Assembly (NCBI GenBank): GCA_041609995.1
Contig: JBFIPU010000017.1
Coordinates: 1-32,830 of the forward strand
DNA length: 32,830 nt
Source: JABDOU01 sp041609995
Lineage (GTDB): Bacteria; Actinomycetota; Acidimicrobiia; Spongiisociales; SHLN01
Direction of reading: 5' to 3'
The position numbers were made by a program, and so were the translations under genes. Positions 14,885 to 22,541 of the stretch are shown piece after piece. The notes beneath the pieces are model-generated. The model saw only the letters and a program-made list of their open reading frames with translations, was not told the DNA's origin and made no database searches. How positions within the stretch are numbered: the stretch's first letter is position 1; every line of letters starts with the position of its first letter.

Positions 14885-15928
14885 TCAGCGGTCGGAGTCG
14901 GCTTCGGCGTCGCGGCGAACCGGCATCGTGGTGATCTCATACACGGCTCCAAACACCTGGACCGGCGCCCGAGCCGCCTCTGCCAGGCCGCGGCCCAGTG
15001 TGCGACCGGCCTCGCGTCCGCTCGGGCGCTCGATCCAACCGAGGGCGACAAAGATCCCCAGCGACAACACCGCGATGAACCCCATGACAGCAGTGACGAC
15101 GATCCACCCCCAGTCCCGGGTCAGCCAGGGGAGGTTGACGAAGTTCATGCCGAAAAAACCGGCGATCAGCGATAGCGGCAGCATGATGGCTGCATAGATG
15201 GTCAACACCTTCGTGACGTCGGTGGCCTGGCGGGCTTCCGCCCCCCGGTAGGCCTCCAGTGTCTCGGCCAACGAGGTGCGCGCTGCGTCCAGGCCGGTCG
15301 CCACCCGGTTGGCGATGTCGAACACGTCGTGGAAACGCCGCCGTCCGGCGTCGCTGATGAGCGGAGACTCCGAGGCCCGGAGCTGGTCCAAAACCTCGCG
15401 TTGTGGATGGACGATCCGGCGCACCGTGGCGAGGTCGCGTCGCACCGCCGTCAGCTCGGCCAGGAGATTGTCATCGGCGTTGAGGGCCTTGTCGATCAGG
15501 TCCTCATACCGATTGTCAAACGTGTCGAGGACAGTGAGGAGGCGGCGGCTCACCACGTCGGCGAGGCGGGCCATCAGCTCGTCCGGACCGCCGTGGGCGA
15601 GCTGGGGGTGGCGTTCGATCTCGGCGTACAACGCGTCGAGCGCCGGTGAGCGTCCCCGATGGATGGTGACCAGCGCTGCATCGGTCAGGAAGCAGTCGAT
15701 CTCGTAGGTGGCGATCGTTGCTTCTCCCAGCCCGTGGAACACCACGCTCATGCTGGCACCGAAATCATCTACTTTGGGCAGGTCGATGTCTTCAACCGCG
15801 TCGCGAACAGACAACGGGTCGAGATGCAAATGGGCAAGCGTTTCGAGCAGCTCGTCGACGCCGGCGGTGATGAGCTCCACGTCGATCCAGGTCCAACCCT
15901 GCGGGCTGTCAAACGTTCGCGTCTTCAC
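14885..15928 (-). CDS. corA: CorA-family divalent metal ion transporter
   Basis: The 347-residue protein has a cytoplasmic alpha/beta domain (WTWIDVE, DVEDIDLPKVDDFG-like segment at 45-57), a long coiled-coil-like helical stalk (about 115-245), a first membrane helix ending in the signature GMN (260-262, in FFGMNF) and a second membrane helix (about 275-297). CorA pentamers carry Mg2+ or Co2+; some relatives export Zn2+. Unlike most CorA proteins, which end a few basic residues after the second helix, this one has about 50 more residues. The GTG at 15928 has GGAG about 11 bases upstream. The 480-base gap beyond separates it from the divergent mscS-like gene. Confidence 0.93.
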   Translation of the reverse strand: MKTRTFDSPQGWTWIDVELITAGVDELLETLAHLHLDPLSVRDAVEDIDLPKVDDFGASMSVVFHGLGEATIATYEIDCFLTDAALVTIHRGRSPALDALYAEIERHPQLAHGGPDELMARLADVVSRRLLTVLDTFDNRYEDLIDKALNADDNLLAELTAVRRDLATVRRIVHPQREVLDQLRASESPLISDAGRRRFHDVFDIANRVATGLDAARTSLAETLEAYRGAEARQATDVTKVLTIYAAIMLPLSLIAGFFGMNFVNLPWLTRDWGWIVVTAVMGFIAVLSLGIFVALGWIERPSGREAGRTLGRGLAEAARAPVQVFGAVYEITTMPVRRDAEADSDR

Positions 15929-16409
15929 GAGCTATCGGCTCCGTCCCATGTGAGCCCGGACGCCAGGAGCCGTGAAAGGGGGGATGCGATGGCTTTACTA
16001 TCCGGTTCGTCCATGTCACCTGGAACGTCGCAGCGATCGCCTGGCGGGCGGACATCGATCGGTTCGAGCATGCTCCAACCTACCCCGAACAACCCGCCGG
16101 GTGAGCGACAGTCGTCGGCATCCGCTCGACCGGCCGGGCGGGTCCTCCGGGCGTTCACGAGCGCGACGAACCGCAAACGAACGGTGTGGCGCGGAGATGA
16201 CCCGGCTGGGCTCATCATCCAGATCGTCCGGCGGGCATCGGGCCCACCTGCCTCGCCGACTGACGGGCTCTCCAGGGGGCAGATTCCATCTGGACGGTTG
16301 GCCACAGGACCCCCATACTCGTAGGGGATGGGTTCCCCGAATCGGGAAGGCGCGCATCAGCGCACCTCCTGTGTCCTCTCGAACCAGTTGTCGATGTAGA
16401 AGGAGCATT
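15929..16409. other. Non-coding gap between corA and the mscS-like gene
   Basis: This 481-base stretch separates two divergent membrane-transport genes. Conceptual translations on both strands are Arg/Pro-rich and show no recognisable domain. I see no tRNA, strong hairpin or clear riboswitch. It is long for this compact window and may hold two promoters and long leaders. A metal-sensing leader for corA cannot be excluded by eye. Confidence 0.5.
16400..16405 (+). promoter_or_regulatory. Shine-Dalgarno AAGGAG deciding the mscS-like start
   Basis: AAGGAG lies 4 bases before the GTG at 16410. It decides that start over a frame open another 146 codons upstream, whose translation is Arg-rich and without homology. 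Confidence 0.7.
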
Positions 16410-17309
16410 GTGGATTGGATAACTGAGCAGTTCAGCTTGTCGCCGGCGACGCAAACCAAGCTGTTCGGAACGCTCATCGTCGTCGTGGTGGCGCTGCTGC
16501 TTCGATACCTGATCGGGCGTGTCCTGCACATGCGCCTTGATGACACCGAGGCGGTCTATCGCACCAGCAAGCTCACCACGTATGCGTTGACGGTGGTGAG
16601 CTCGATTGCGCTGGCGTGGATCTGGATCGACGCGTTCGACAATCTCGCCACGTACCTGGCGGTGGTGTCGGCCGGTCTCGCGATCGCCCTCGCCGACGTG
16701 TTGAAGGACATGGCGGGCTGGGTGTATGTCCTGGTGCGGAGGCCGTTTCGGGTGGGGGATCGGATCGAGATCGACGGTACGAAAGGGGACGTGATCGATC
16801 TGCGCCTCTTTCGATTCACGGTGGCGGAAGTCGGCAACTGGGTCGACGCCGAGCAAGCCACCGGTCGGCTGATCCACATTCCCAATGGCGGTCTGTTCAC
16901 CACCCAGCTGGCGAACTACACGGAGGGGTTCGAATTCGTGTGGCACGAGATGGCTGTCCTCATCACCTTCGAGTCCGATTGGCACCTGGCGGAGGAGCGT
17001 TTTCGGGAGATCGCGGAGACGCACTCACCTGAAATCGAGGCCGAGGCCGGCGCCCGGATTCGCAAGATCGCCCGCAACTACAACATCAAGCTGGGGGTGT
17101 TGCGGCCGACGGTCTACCTGTCCGTGCGCGACAGTGGGGTCTTGCTGACTCTCAGGTTCTTGACCGATCCCCGCGAGCGAAGAGGGGTCGAGGAGCGCAT
17201 CTGGCGTGCGATCCTCGAGACGTTGGATGCAGAACCCACCATCGAGCTCGCCTACCCGACGGTCCGGGGCTTCCTACGCGATCCGATCGGTGTGGCCTCA
17301 CAGGCCTAG
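16410..17309 (+). CDS. MscS-family mechanosensitive ion channel
   Basis: The 299-residue protein has two or three hydrophobic segments (about 15-32, 50-70 and 73-100), the last being the MscS pore helix with small residues (LAVVSAGLAIALADVLKDMA), followed by the beta domain VLVRRPFRVGDRIEIDGTKG (residues about 108-127) and IPNGGLFTTQLANY. MscS channels open under membrane tension to release solutes. The C-terminal mixed alpha/beta domain is present. The protein is close to the length of E. coli MscS (286). It is convergent with the endonuclease-polymerase gene, and their coding ends overlap by 12 bases. Confidence 0.92.
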   Translation: MDWITEQFSLSPATQTKLFGTLIVVVVALLLRYLIGRVLHMRLDDTEAVYRTSKLTTYALTVVSSIALAWIWIDAFDNLATYLAVVSAGLAIALADVLKDMAGWVYVLVRRPFRVGDRIEIDGTKGDVIDLRLFRFTVAEVGNWVDAEQATGRLIHIPNGGLFTTQLANYTEGFEFVWHEMAVLITFESDWHLAEERFREIAETHSPEIEAEAGARIRKIARNYNIKLGVLRPTVYLSVRDSGVLLTLRFLTDPRERRGVEERIWRAILETLDAEPTIELAYPTVRGFLRDPIGVASQA

Positions 17310-19076
17310 TGCCTCTTCGGCTGTGGTGAGATCTTGTCCCGTGCGCGTGACCGGAGCGAATAGGTCACCCACGGTGCCGAGGCGCTCCCAGATGGTCTCG
17401 ATGGTGAACTGGGTCGGGTCGATGTGGCCGATTTCGTCCCATGCAAGGGGCGTCGACACGGGGGCCCCCGGGCGGGGGCGAACCGAATAGACACCCGACG
17501 TGGTGCGGCGGGGGCCGTTCTGGCCGATATCGATATACACCTTGCCTTTGCGTTTGCTCTTGTCGAACTCGATGGAGATCCCGTCGGGGTTGGCTTTGGC
17601 CAGCAGACCGCCCACAGCGGCGATGAATCCGCGTGATCGTTCAAAGCCGTGGCCCGGGCCGAGCGGCACATGTACGTGCAGGCCGCGCGATCCCGAAGTC
17701 TTGGGGTACGCCTGTATCCCCAGGTTGTCGAGGAGTAGTTTCAACAAATCGGCCGCCTCGGCCAGGTCGGCCCACGAGGCTCCCTCCTGGGGATCGATGT
17801 CGAACAAGGCGATGTCTGCCTCGGTGTCGTCTCCCCGGTGGAGCGTCGGGTGGATCTCGATGCACGCCATGTTGGCCAGCCACATCAGCGTGGCCCGGTC
17901 GTTGGCGGTGATGTACTCGATGCCGTCGCTCATCGTCGACGTGTTGATCCACTCGGGAGCGTGCGACGGCGAGCGTTTCTCGTAGAAATGCTCGCCGGTG
18001 ATGCCGTCGGGGTACCGCACCATGGTGAGCGGCCGGTCTGCGATGTGGGGAAGCACGTACGGCGCGATCGATGCGTAATACTGGATCAGGTCACCCTTCG
18101 TGTATCCGCTCTCGCCGAACAGTGGCTTGTCGATGTTGGAGAGCCGGAGCGGCTGGCGTACACCAATGGGTACGAACGTCTCTCCGTCGACGATGACCGA
18201 CACCGGTTTCGGCAGGATCAGCTTCGACAGCTTCCGGGTGTTGGTGGCCGGCGCCGCCGGTGCGTTGGCCAACCCGTCGGTGAGCTCGCGGAATATGGCG
18301 CGGTGGCTTTCGAGGTGGTGGCTCTCAGAAATCACCGTGATGTCGAGATCCATGCTGGCAATCGTCTCGGCCAGCGGGGCTGCTCGCAAGGTGCCCTCGC
18401 CGTAGGGGACATGGCGGATCTCCCCTCCGGGACCGAACTGGTTGTCGGAGAAGTGGGTATGGAGATGCTCCGTCTTGAAGTTGGGAAACTCGGCATAGAG
18501 AAAGCTGACGACCGCCTCGAACGCCTCCCGGTTGGTCATCTGGCCCTGGGTGACGGCGTGGACGTGAGCCCAGTCGATCACGGGGTAGACGAACGGGTAC
18601 TCGTTGGCGAGCACGGCGATGTCTCCGAGGCTGCCGAAGGCCCCCACCGTGCCCGAGGTCTCGAGACCAACCGGCTGGGAGAGGTGGGTGGTCTTGGAGG
18701 CGAGATAGTCGAGCCTCTCCCGTACCAGGTCGAGAATCTCCTCCGAGGTCCGGTCGCGGGCATGCCCCGGGTGGACCACGGTGATGGTGCCGTGCATGGC
18801 CTGGGACAGCTTCATCGAATGCTCGATGGCGTGGACGCATTGCTTGGCGCGGTCCTCGTCCTCGACCGTCAGCATCGCAAAGAACGGGGCGTGGACCGAC
18901 AGGCTGATGCCACGTTCGGCCGCCAGAGCACCGAACTTCTCGCAGCGGGGCTTTTTCCAGGGGAAGTCCCGGACGAAACCCAACTCCATTGCGGTGTATC
19001 CCTCGGCCACCAGGCCGTCCAGAAAGTCCTCGTCCGAGACGTCGTCCGGTGGAAGCCCCGAATAGCCGTATTTCAC
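17298..19076 (-). CDS. Endonuclease IV-type AP endonuclease fused to a LigD-type polymerase
   Basis: The 592-residue protein joins two DNA-repair enzymes. Residues 1-262 are an endonuclease IV (Nfo) TIM barrel. By comparison with E. coli Nfo, likely zinc ligands are His62 (SVHAPFF), His102 (VVHPGHAR), Glu139 (LETSG), Asp168 and His171 (IDWAH), His208 (HTHFSD), His222 (GEIRH) and Glu251 (ISESHH); only the Asp229 equivalent is replaced, as in archaeal-type Nfo. Residues 283-580 are a LigD primase-polymerase: VRYPDGITGEHFYEKRSP (353-370), catalytic pair in FDIDP (Asp426, Asp428), KTSGSRGLHVHVP (459-471) and YIDIGQN (Asp516). No ligase or nuclease domain of LigD is present, and no Ku gene is in the window. 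The GTG at 19076 overlaps the upstream stop (GTGA). The frame is unbroken across the junction, so a real fusion is likely. Confidence 0.88.
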   Translation of the reverse strand: MKYGYSGLPPDDVSDEDFLDGLVAEGYTAMELGFVRDFPWKKPRCEKFGALAAERGISLSVHAPFFAMLTVEDEDRAKQCVHAIEHSMKLSQAMHGTITVVHPGHARDRTSEEILDLVRERLDYLASKTTHLSQPVGLETSGTVGAFGSLGDIAVLANEYPFVYPVIDWAHVHAVTQGQMTNREAFEAVVSFLYAEFPNFKTEHLHTHFSDNQFGPGGEIRHVPYGEGTLRAAPLAETIASMDLDITVISESHHLESHRAIFRELTDGLANAPAAPATNTRKLSKLILPKPVSVIVDGETFVPIGVRQPLRLSNIDKPLFGESGYTKGDLIQYYASIAPYVLPHIADRPLTMVRYPDGITGEHFYEKRSPSHAPEWINTSTMSDGIEYITANDRATLMWLANMACIEIHPTLHRGDDTEADIALFDIDPQEGASWADLAEAADLLKLLLDNLGIQAYPKTSGSRGLHVHVPLGPGHGFERSRGFIAAVGGLLAKANPDGISIEFDKSKRKGKVYIDIGQNGPRRTTSGVYSVRPRPGAPVSTPLAWDEIGHIDPTQFTIETIWERLGTVGDLFAPVTRTGQDLTTAEEALGL

Positions 19077-19474
19077 TGCGTTCGGAAACTCCAGGTGTAG
19101 GTCCCACCGCCTACCCCGGTGGGGTTGAAGAACTCCACCGTCACCACGTGCTCTCCGGGGGTCCATGAAGAGAACGCGCGGCCGGGGCCGGGGCTCCACA
19201 GATGAATCCCGGTTCCGCCTCCGACGGAGTTGACCTGGTCCTGCGGGATATCGAGCCCGTCGATGTTCAACCGCAGGCGATAGTTGGGCTCGAGGTCGAC
19301 TTCGATCAAGCCCTGGGTGAGTACGGTTTCTCCGTTGCTGGGCGAGACCCGCTCCAGACCGGGTGGATAATCTGGTTGGATGCCGCTGGGGGCGAACGCC
19401 CACGTGAGAAGCACGATGGCCAGAATCGTCAGACCGATCCCACCGTAGATGAGCCTGTAGGTCGCCGACTTCAC
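19073..19474 (-). CDS. Membrane-anchored Ig-like domain protein of unknown function
   Basis: The 133-residue product has one membrane helix (about 9-28, IYGGIGLTILAIVLLTWAFA) near the N-terminus and then an all-beta extracytoplasmic domain (about 40-133) with the look of a bacterial Ig-like fold: LERVSPSNGETVLTQGLIEV, a Gly-rich turn, and a closing TYTWSFRTQ. No catalytic motif is visible. Its TGA overlaps the GTG of the endonuclease-polymerase fusion by four bases, so the two are made from one message, although a link between a surface protein and DNA repair is not obvious. The GTG start at 19474 has no Shine-Dalgarno but a TAGACT box seven bases upstream. Confidence 0.7.
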   Translation of the reverse strand: MKSATYRLIYGGIGLTILAIVLLTWAFAPSGIQPDYPPGLERVSPSNGETVLTQGLIEVDLEPNYRLRLNIDGLDIPQDQVNSVGGGTGIHLWSPGPGRAFSSWTPGEHVVTVEFFNPTGVGGGTYTWSFRTQ

Positions 19475-19481
19475 GGCAGAA

Positions 19482-19487
19482 AGTCTA
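19482..19487 (-). promoter_or_regulatory. -10 box TAGACT, leaderless geometry
   Basis: TAGACT ends 7 bases before the GTG at 19474. It would drive the Ig-like protein and the coupled endonuclease-polymerase gene. It shares a 41-base gap with the divergent dapC promoter. Confidence 0.5.
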
Positions 19488-19503
19488 TGACAACATGCGC
19501 CAC

Positions 19504-19509
19504 TACCGT
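19504..19509 (+). promoter_or_regulatory. -10 box TACCGT of dapC, leaderless geometry
   Basis: TACCGT ends 6 bases before the GTG at 19516. The only purine-rich bases between (GAGG) are too close to the start to act as a Shine-Dalgarno. Confidence 0.45.
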
Positions 19510-19515
19510 TGAGGC

Positions 19516-20667
19516 GTGCACACCAACCCCATCGTGAAGTCCCTCGGGACGTACCCGCTCGAGGTCGTGCAACACCGGGCTCGCGATCGGCGGGAGGCCG
19601 GGCTGCCGTTGGTGGATTTCTCTATTGGCGATCCCCGGGAGCCGACGCCGCCCTTCATCCCGGAAACGCTCAAGGCCAATGTTCCCGCCGTTTCCCAATA
19701 TCCCACGGCCAGGGGGTTGGCCGTGATTCGCGAGGCGATTGCGTCGTACCTGGGGCGACGGTTTGGGGTGCTGGTCGATCCCGAAACCCAGGTGATCCCG
19801 ACCTCTGGCAGCAAGGAGGCGATCTTTCTCACTCCGCTGGCGTTCGTCGACCGCGACGCCGGTGCCAGCGTCGTGTACGGCAGCCCGGGCTACCCGGTGT
19901 ATGAGCGGGGGGCTTTGTTTGCGGGTGCCTTGCTGGACCCGGTGGTGCTGACAGGCGACTTCGTTCTGCGGGCGGCCGACATACCGGAGGAATCGCTGAA
20001 CCGGGCTGCGCTGGTGTGGATGTGTTCACCGCACAACCCGGCCGGCTCCGTCACTCCCGGCGAAGTGATGGCACAGATGTTGGACCGGACTCGTGAAGCC
20101 GGAGCCTGGCTCTGCTCCGATGAGTGCTACGTCGACCTGTACGACGACGAGCCGCCGGGCTCGATTCTGCAAGTTGCCGGTCAGGGCTTCCGGGGGGCGC
20201 TGTCGTACTTGAGTCTGTCGAAACGGTCGGGAATGACCGGTTATCGCTCGGGAGCCATCGTGGGAGACGCCGAGGCGATCGCCACGATCCGCACCCTGCG
20301 ATCGTCGGCCGGGGTGGCTCCGGCCGAATACGTGCAGCACGCCGGAGCGGCCGCCTGGTCGGATGATGAACACGCGGCCGAGCGGCGCGAGATCTTCCGT
20401 AGAAAACGCCGGATCCTGAGGGCGGCGTTCGAGGAACTGGAGCACGACGTGGTGGCGTCAGAGGCCGGGCTGTATATGTGGGTCCGGGTGGGTGACGATG
20501 AGGCGGTCACGCTCCAACTCCTCGAGGAGGGCATCGTGGTCGCCCCGGGTCGGGCTTTCGGCACCGGCGGTGAGGGCTACATTCGTCTGGCGCTGGTGCC
20601 AACCCTGGGAGAATGTGAGGAGGCCGCCGAGCTGATCAGAAAGGTGCTGCGTGTCCCAGGAAGCTGA
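19516..20667 (+). CDS. dapC: N-succinyldiaminopimelate aminotransferase DapC
   Basis: The 383-residue protein is a class I/II PLP aminotransferase: SIGDPREPTPPFIPE (36-50), SQYPTARGLAVIREAIASYL (60-79), GSPGYPVYE, the PLP contacts CSPHNPAG and SDECYVDLY, and the PLP lysine in SLSKRSGMTGYRSG (Lys236), a form typical of DapC. It converts N-succinyl-2-amino-6-oxopimelate to N-succinyl-LL-diaminopimelate in the succinylase route to lysine and peptidoglycan. The next two genes, dapD and dapE, encode the preceding and following steps, which supports the assignment. It overlaps dapD by 17 bases. Confidence 0.92.
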   Translation: MHTNPIVKSLGTYPLEVVQHRARDRREAGLPLVDFSIGDPREPTPPFIPETLKANVPAVSQYPTARGLAVIREAIASYLGRRFGVLVDPETQVIPTSGSKEAIFLTPLAFVDRDAGASVVYGSPGYPVYERGALFAGALLDPVVLTGDFVLRAADIPEESLNRAALVWMCSPHNPAGSVTPGEVMAQMLDRTREAGAWLCSDECYVDLYDDEPPGSILQVAGQGFRGALSYLSLSKRSGMTGYRSGAIVGDAEAIATIRTLRSSAGVAPAEYVQHAGAAAWSDDEHAAERREIFRRKRRILRAAFEELEHDVVASEAGLYMWVRVGDDEAVTLQLLEEGIVVAPGRAFGTGGEGYIRLALVPTLGECEEAAELIRKVLRVPGS

Positions 20668-21469
20668 CGATCGTCATCTCATAGAGCAAGCCGCGGAGGA
20701 TCCAGAACTGGTCGGCGAAGCGGCCGAGGCGATTCTTCGAACCATTGCAGCCCTCGACGCCGGGAAGTTGCGGGTGGCGGAGAAGATCGAGGGTGAATGG
20801 GTCGTGAACACCTGGGTCAAGCAGGCGATTCTCGGTTACTTCCGTCTCGCCGAGTCTGACACCCTGCAGGCGGGACCCTTCGAGTACTACGACAAGATTC
20901 CGACCAAGTCGGGCCTCGCTGCCCAAGGGCTACGGGTCGTTCCTCCCGGCACCGTGCGATATGGGGCGTTCTGTGAACCGGGGGTCATCGTCATGCCCGG
21001 CTATGTCAACATCGGGGCGTACGTCGGATCGGGCACGATGGTCGACACCTGGGCCACCGTGGGCTCCTGCGCCCAGATCGGACGGGGAGTCCATCTGTCG
21101 GGGGGAGTGGGGATCGGCGGGGTGCTGGAGCCCGCCGGGGCCCGGCCGGTGATCGTGGAAGATGGAGCCTTCATCGGCTCCCGGTGCATCATCGTGGAGG
21201 GGGTCCTGATCGAAGAAGGGGCAGTCCTCGGCGCCAACACCACCATCACGGCTTCGACGCCGATCATCGACGTGACCGGCGACGAACCGGTGGAGATGCG
21301 GGGACGCGTGCCTGCCAACTCGGTAGTCCTACCCGGGACGCGGCCAAAGACGTTCCCGGCGGGCACGTACGACCTACAGTGCGCTCTGATTGTTGGCAAA
21401 CGAACCGAGTCGACCGACCGCAAAACCTCGTTGAACGACGCTCTGCGGGAGTACGAAGTCTCGGTGTAG
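20651..21469 (+). CDS. dapD: Tetrahydrodipicolinate N-succinyltransferase DapD
   Basis: The 272-residue product follows the E. coli DapD pattern: ALDAGKLRVAEKIEGEWVVN (about 34-53), YYDKIPTK, LRVVPPGTVRYGAF, then a left-handed beta-helix of hexapeptide repeats (about 105-215) containing YVNIGAYVGSGTMVDTWATV and GVHLSGGVGIGGVLEP. It succinylates tetrahydrodipicolinate using succinyl-CoA. Many actinobacteria instead carry a longer, divergent DapD (about 317 residues in Mycobacterium), so the E. coli-like form is notable here. The GTG at 20651 overlaps dapC, and dapE starts 13 bases after the stop. Confidence 0.95.
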   Translation: MSQEADDRHLIEQAAEDPELVGEAAEAILRTIAALDAGKLRVAEKIEGEWVVNTWVKQAILGYFRLAESDTLQAGPFEYYDKIPTKSGLAAQGLRVVPPGTVRYGAFCEPGVIVMPGYVNIGAYVGSGTMVDTWATVGSCAQIGRGVHLSGGVGIGGVLEPAGARPVIVEDGAFIGSRCIIVEGVLIEEGAVLGANTTITASTPIIDVTGDEPVEMRGRVPANSVVLPGTRPKTFPAGTYDLQCALIVGKRTESTDRKTSLNDALREYEVSV

Positions 21470-21482
21470 ACCGGGTGGCACC

Positions 21483-22541
21483 ATGAGCGACGTCGTCCAG
21501 ACCGTGATAGACCTCATCGATATTCCGTCCGAGACCGGGCGGGAAGGGCGGATCTGCACCCACCTGGCGCAGGAGTTGATGCCGGTATTCGGCCATGAGG
21601 GCGTCAATCGCATCAGCAACTCACTGGTGGTCGGCAAGCGGTCGGGGCGGCCGCTGATCTCCCTGTACGGTCACATCGACACGGTGCCCAACCAGGGTCA
21701 GGGCCCCGCTTATCTGCAAAAGGGGAGAATCCACGGTCTCGGAGCCAGTGACATGAAGTCCGGCGTGGCGGTCATGCTCGAGCTCCTCAAGGACGAGGAC
21801 GTGCGGGAGGGCCCTTACGACGTCGTGGGCGTCTTCTATGAGGCCGAAGAAGGTCCGATGGCCGGCAACGGCCTCGAGAAGGTCTTGTCGCACACCCCCT
21901 GGCTCACGAGCAGCGAGGTGGCGGTGGTACTCGAGCCGACCGACCTCGCCATCGAGCTCGGGTGCCTTGGCGTCATCAACGCCGAGGTCACGTTCGAAGG
22001 CAAGGCCGCCCACAGTGCCCGGCCCTGGCTGGGAGAGAACGCCATCTCGAAGGCCGGGCTGTGGCTCGACAAGATCGGCACCATGGAACCCCGCTCGGTC
22101 GATGTCGGTGGGCTTGAGTTCTTGGAGGTGTTGGGCGTGACCAAGGCCTCCGGCGGCGTGGCCAACAACGTCGTGCCCTCCTCGTTTACGTGCAATCTCA
22201 ACTACCGCTTTGCCCCGGCGCGATCAGTCGACGAGGCAACCGACCACCTGCTCGCCATCGCTGGGGAAGGACCGGATCGTTTCGAAGTGGTGGACGCCGC
22301 GCCGGCCGGGCCCGTGGCAGCCGGGAACGAGCACGTCACCCGCCTCGCCTCGATGGGCGAAGCCATGTTTCGACCCAAACAAGCGTGGACCGATGTTGCT
22401 CGCCTTGCGGAGTACGGGATCCCGGCCGTCAACTACGGCCCGGGCGATCCGGCCCTGGCGCACGTGCCGGAGGAGTCCGTCTCGGTAGACAACATCGAGC
22501 ACTCGCTCGACGCCCTCTGGAAGTTCCTCACCAAGATCTGA
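21483..22541 (+). CDS. dapE: Succinyl-diaminopimelate desuccinylase DapE
   Basis: The 352-residue protein is an M20 metallopeptidase-family amidase: GHIDTVP (His64, Asp66), GLGASDMKSG (Asp90, bridging), EAEEGP (Glu122/Glu123), LEPTD (Glu151) and a late His in DPALAHVPEE complete a two-zinc site. The lid/dimerisation domain spans about 165-275 (GVINAEVTFEGKAAHSARPW). It removes succinate to give LL-diaminopimelate, the step after DapC. It is the last gene of dapC-dapD-dapE. Its TGA abuts the stop of the convergent ligase gene with no base between. Confidence 0.93.
   Translation: MSDVVQTVIDLIDIPSETGREGRICTHLAQELMPVFGHEGVNRISNSLVVGKRSGRPLISLYGHIDTVPNQGQGPAYLQKGRIHGLGASDMKSGVAVMLELLKDEDVREGPYDVVGVFYEAEEGPMAGNGLEKVLSHTPWLTSSEVAVVLEPTDLAIELGCLGVINAEVTFEGKAAHSARPWLGENAISKAGLWLDKIGTMEPRSVDVGGLEFLEVLGVTKASGGVANNVVPSSFTCNLNYRFAPARSVDEATDHLLAIAGEGPDRFEVVDAAPAGPVAAGNEHVTRLASMGEAMFRPKQAWTDVARLAEYGIPAVNYGPGDPALAHVPEESVSVDNIEHSLDALWKFLTKI

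Noticed and set aside
15972..16409. A 146-codon extension upstream of the mscS-like gene
   Set aside because: It is Arg-rich without membrane or domain pattern, and AAGGAG before the GTG at 16410 marks the real start.
17298..19076. Reading the polymerase half as part of a complete LigD end-joining enzyme
   Set aside because: No ATP-dependent ligase or phosphoesterase domain is present in the gene, and no Ku gene lies in the window.
17424..19100. Open plus-strand frames opposite the endonuclease-polymerase gene
   Set aside because: They lack domain patterns and mirror codon bias of the real gene on the minus strand.
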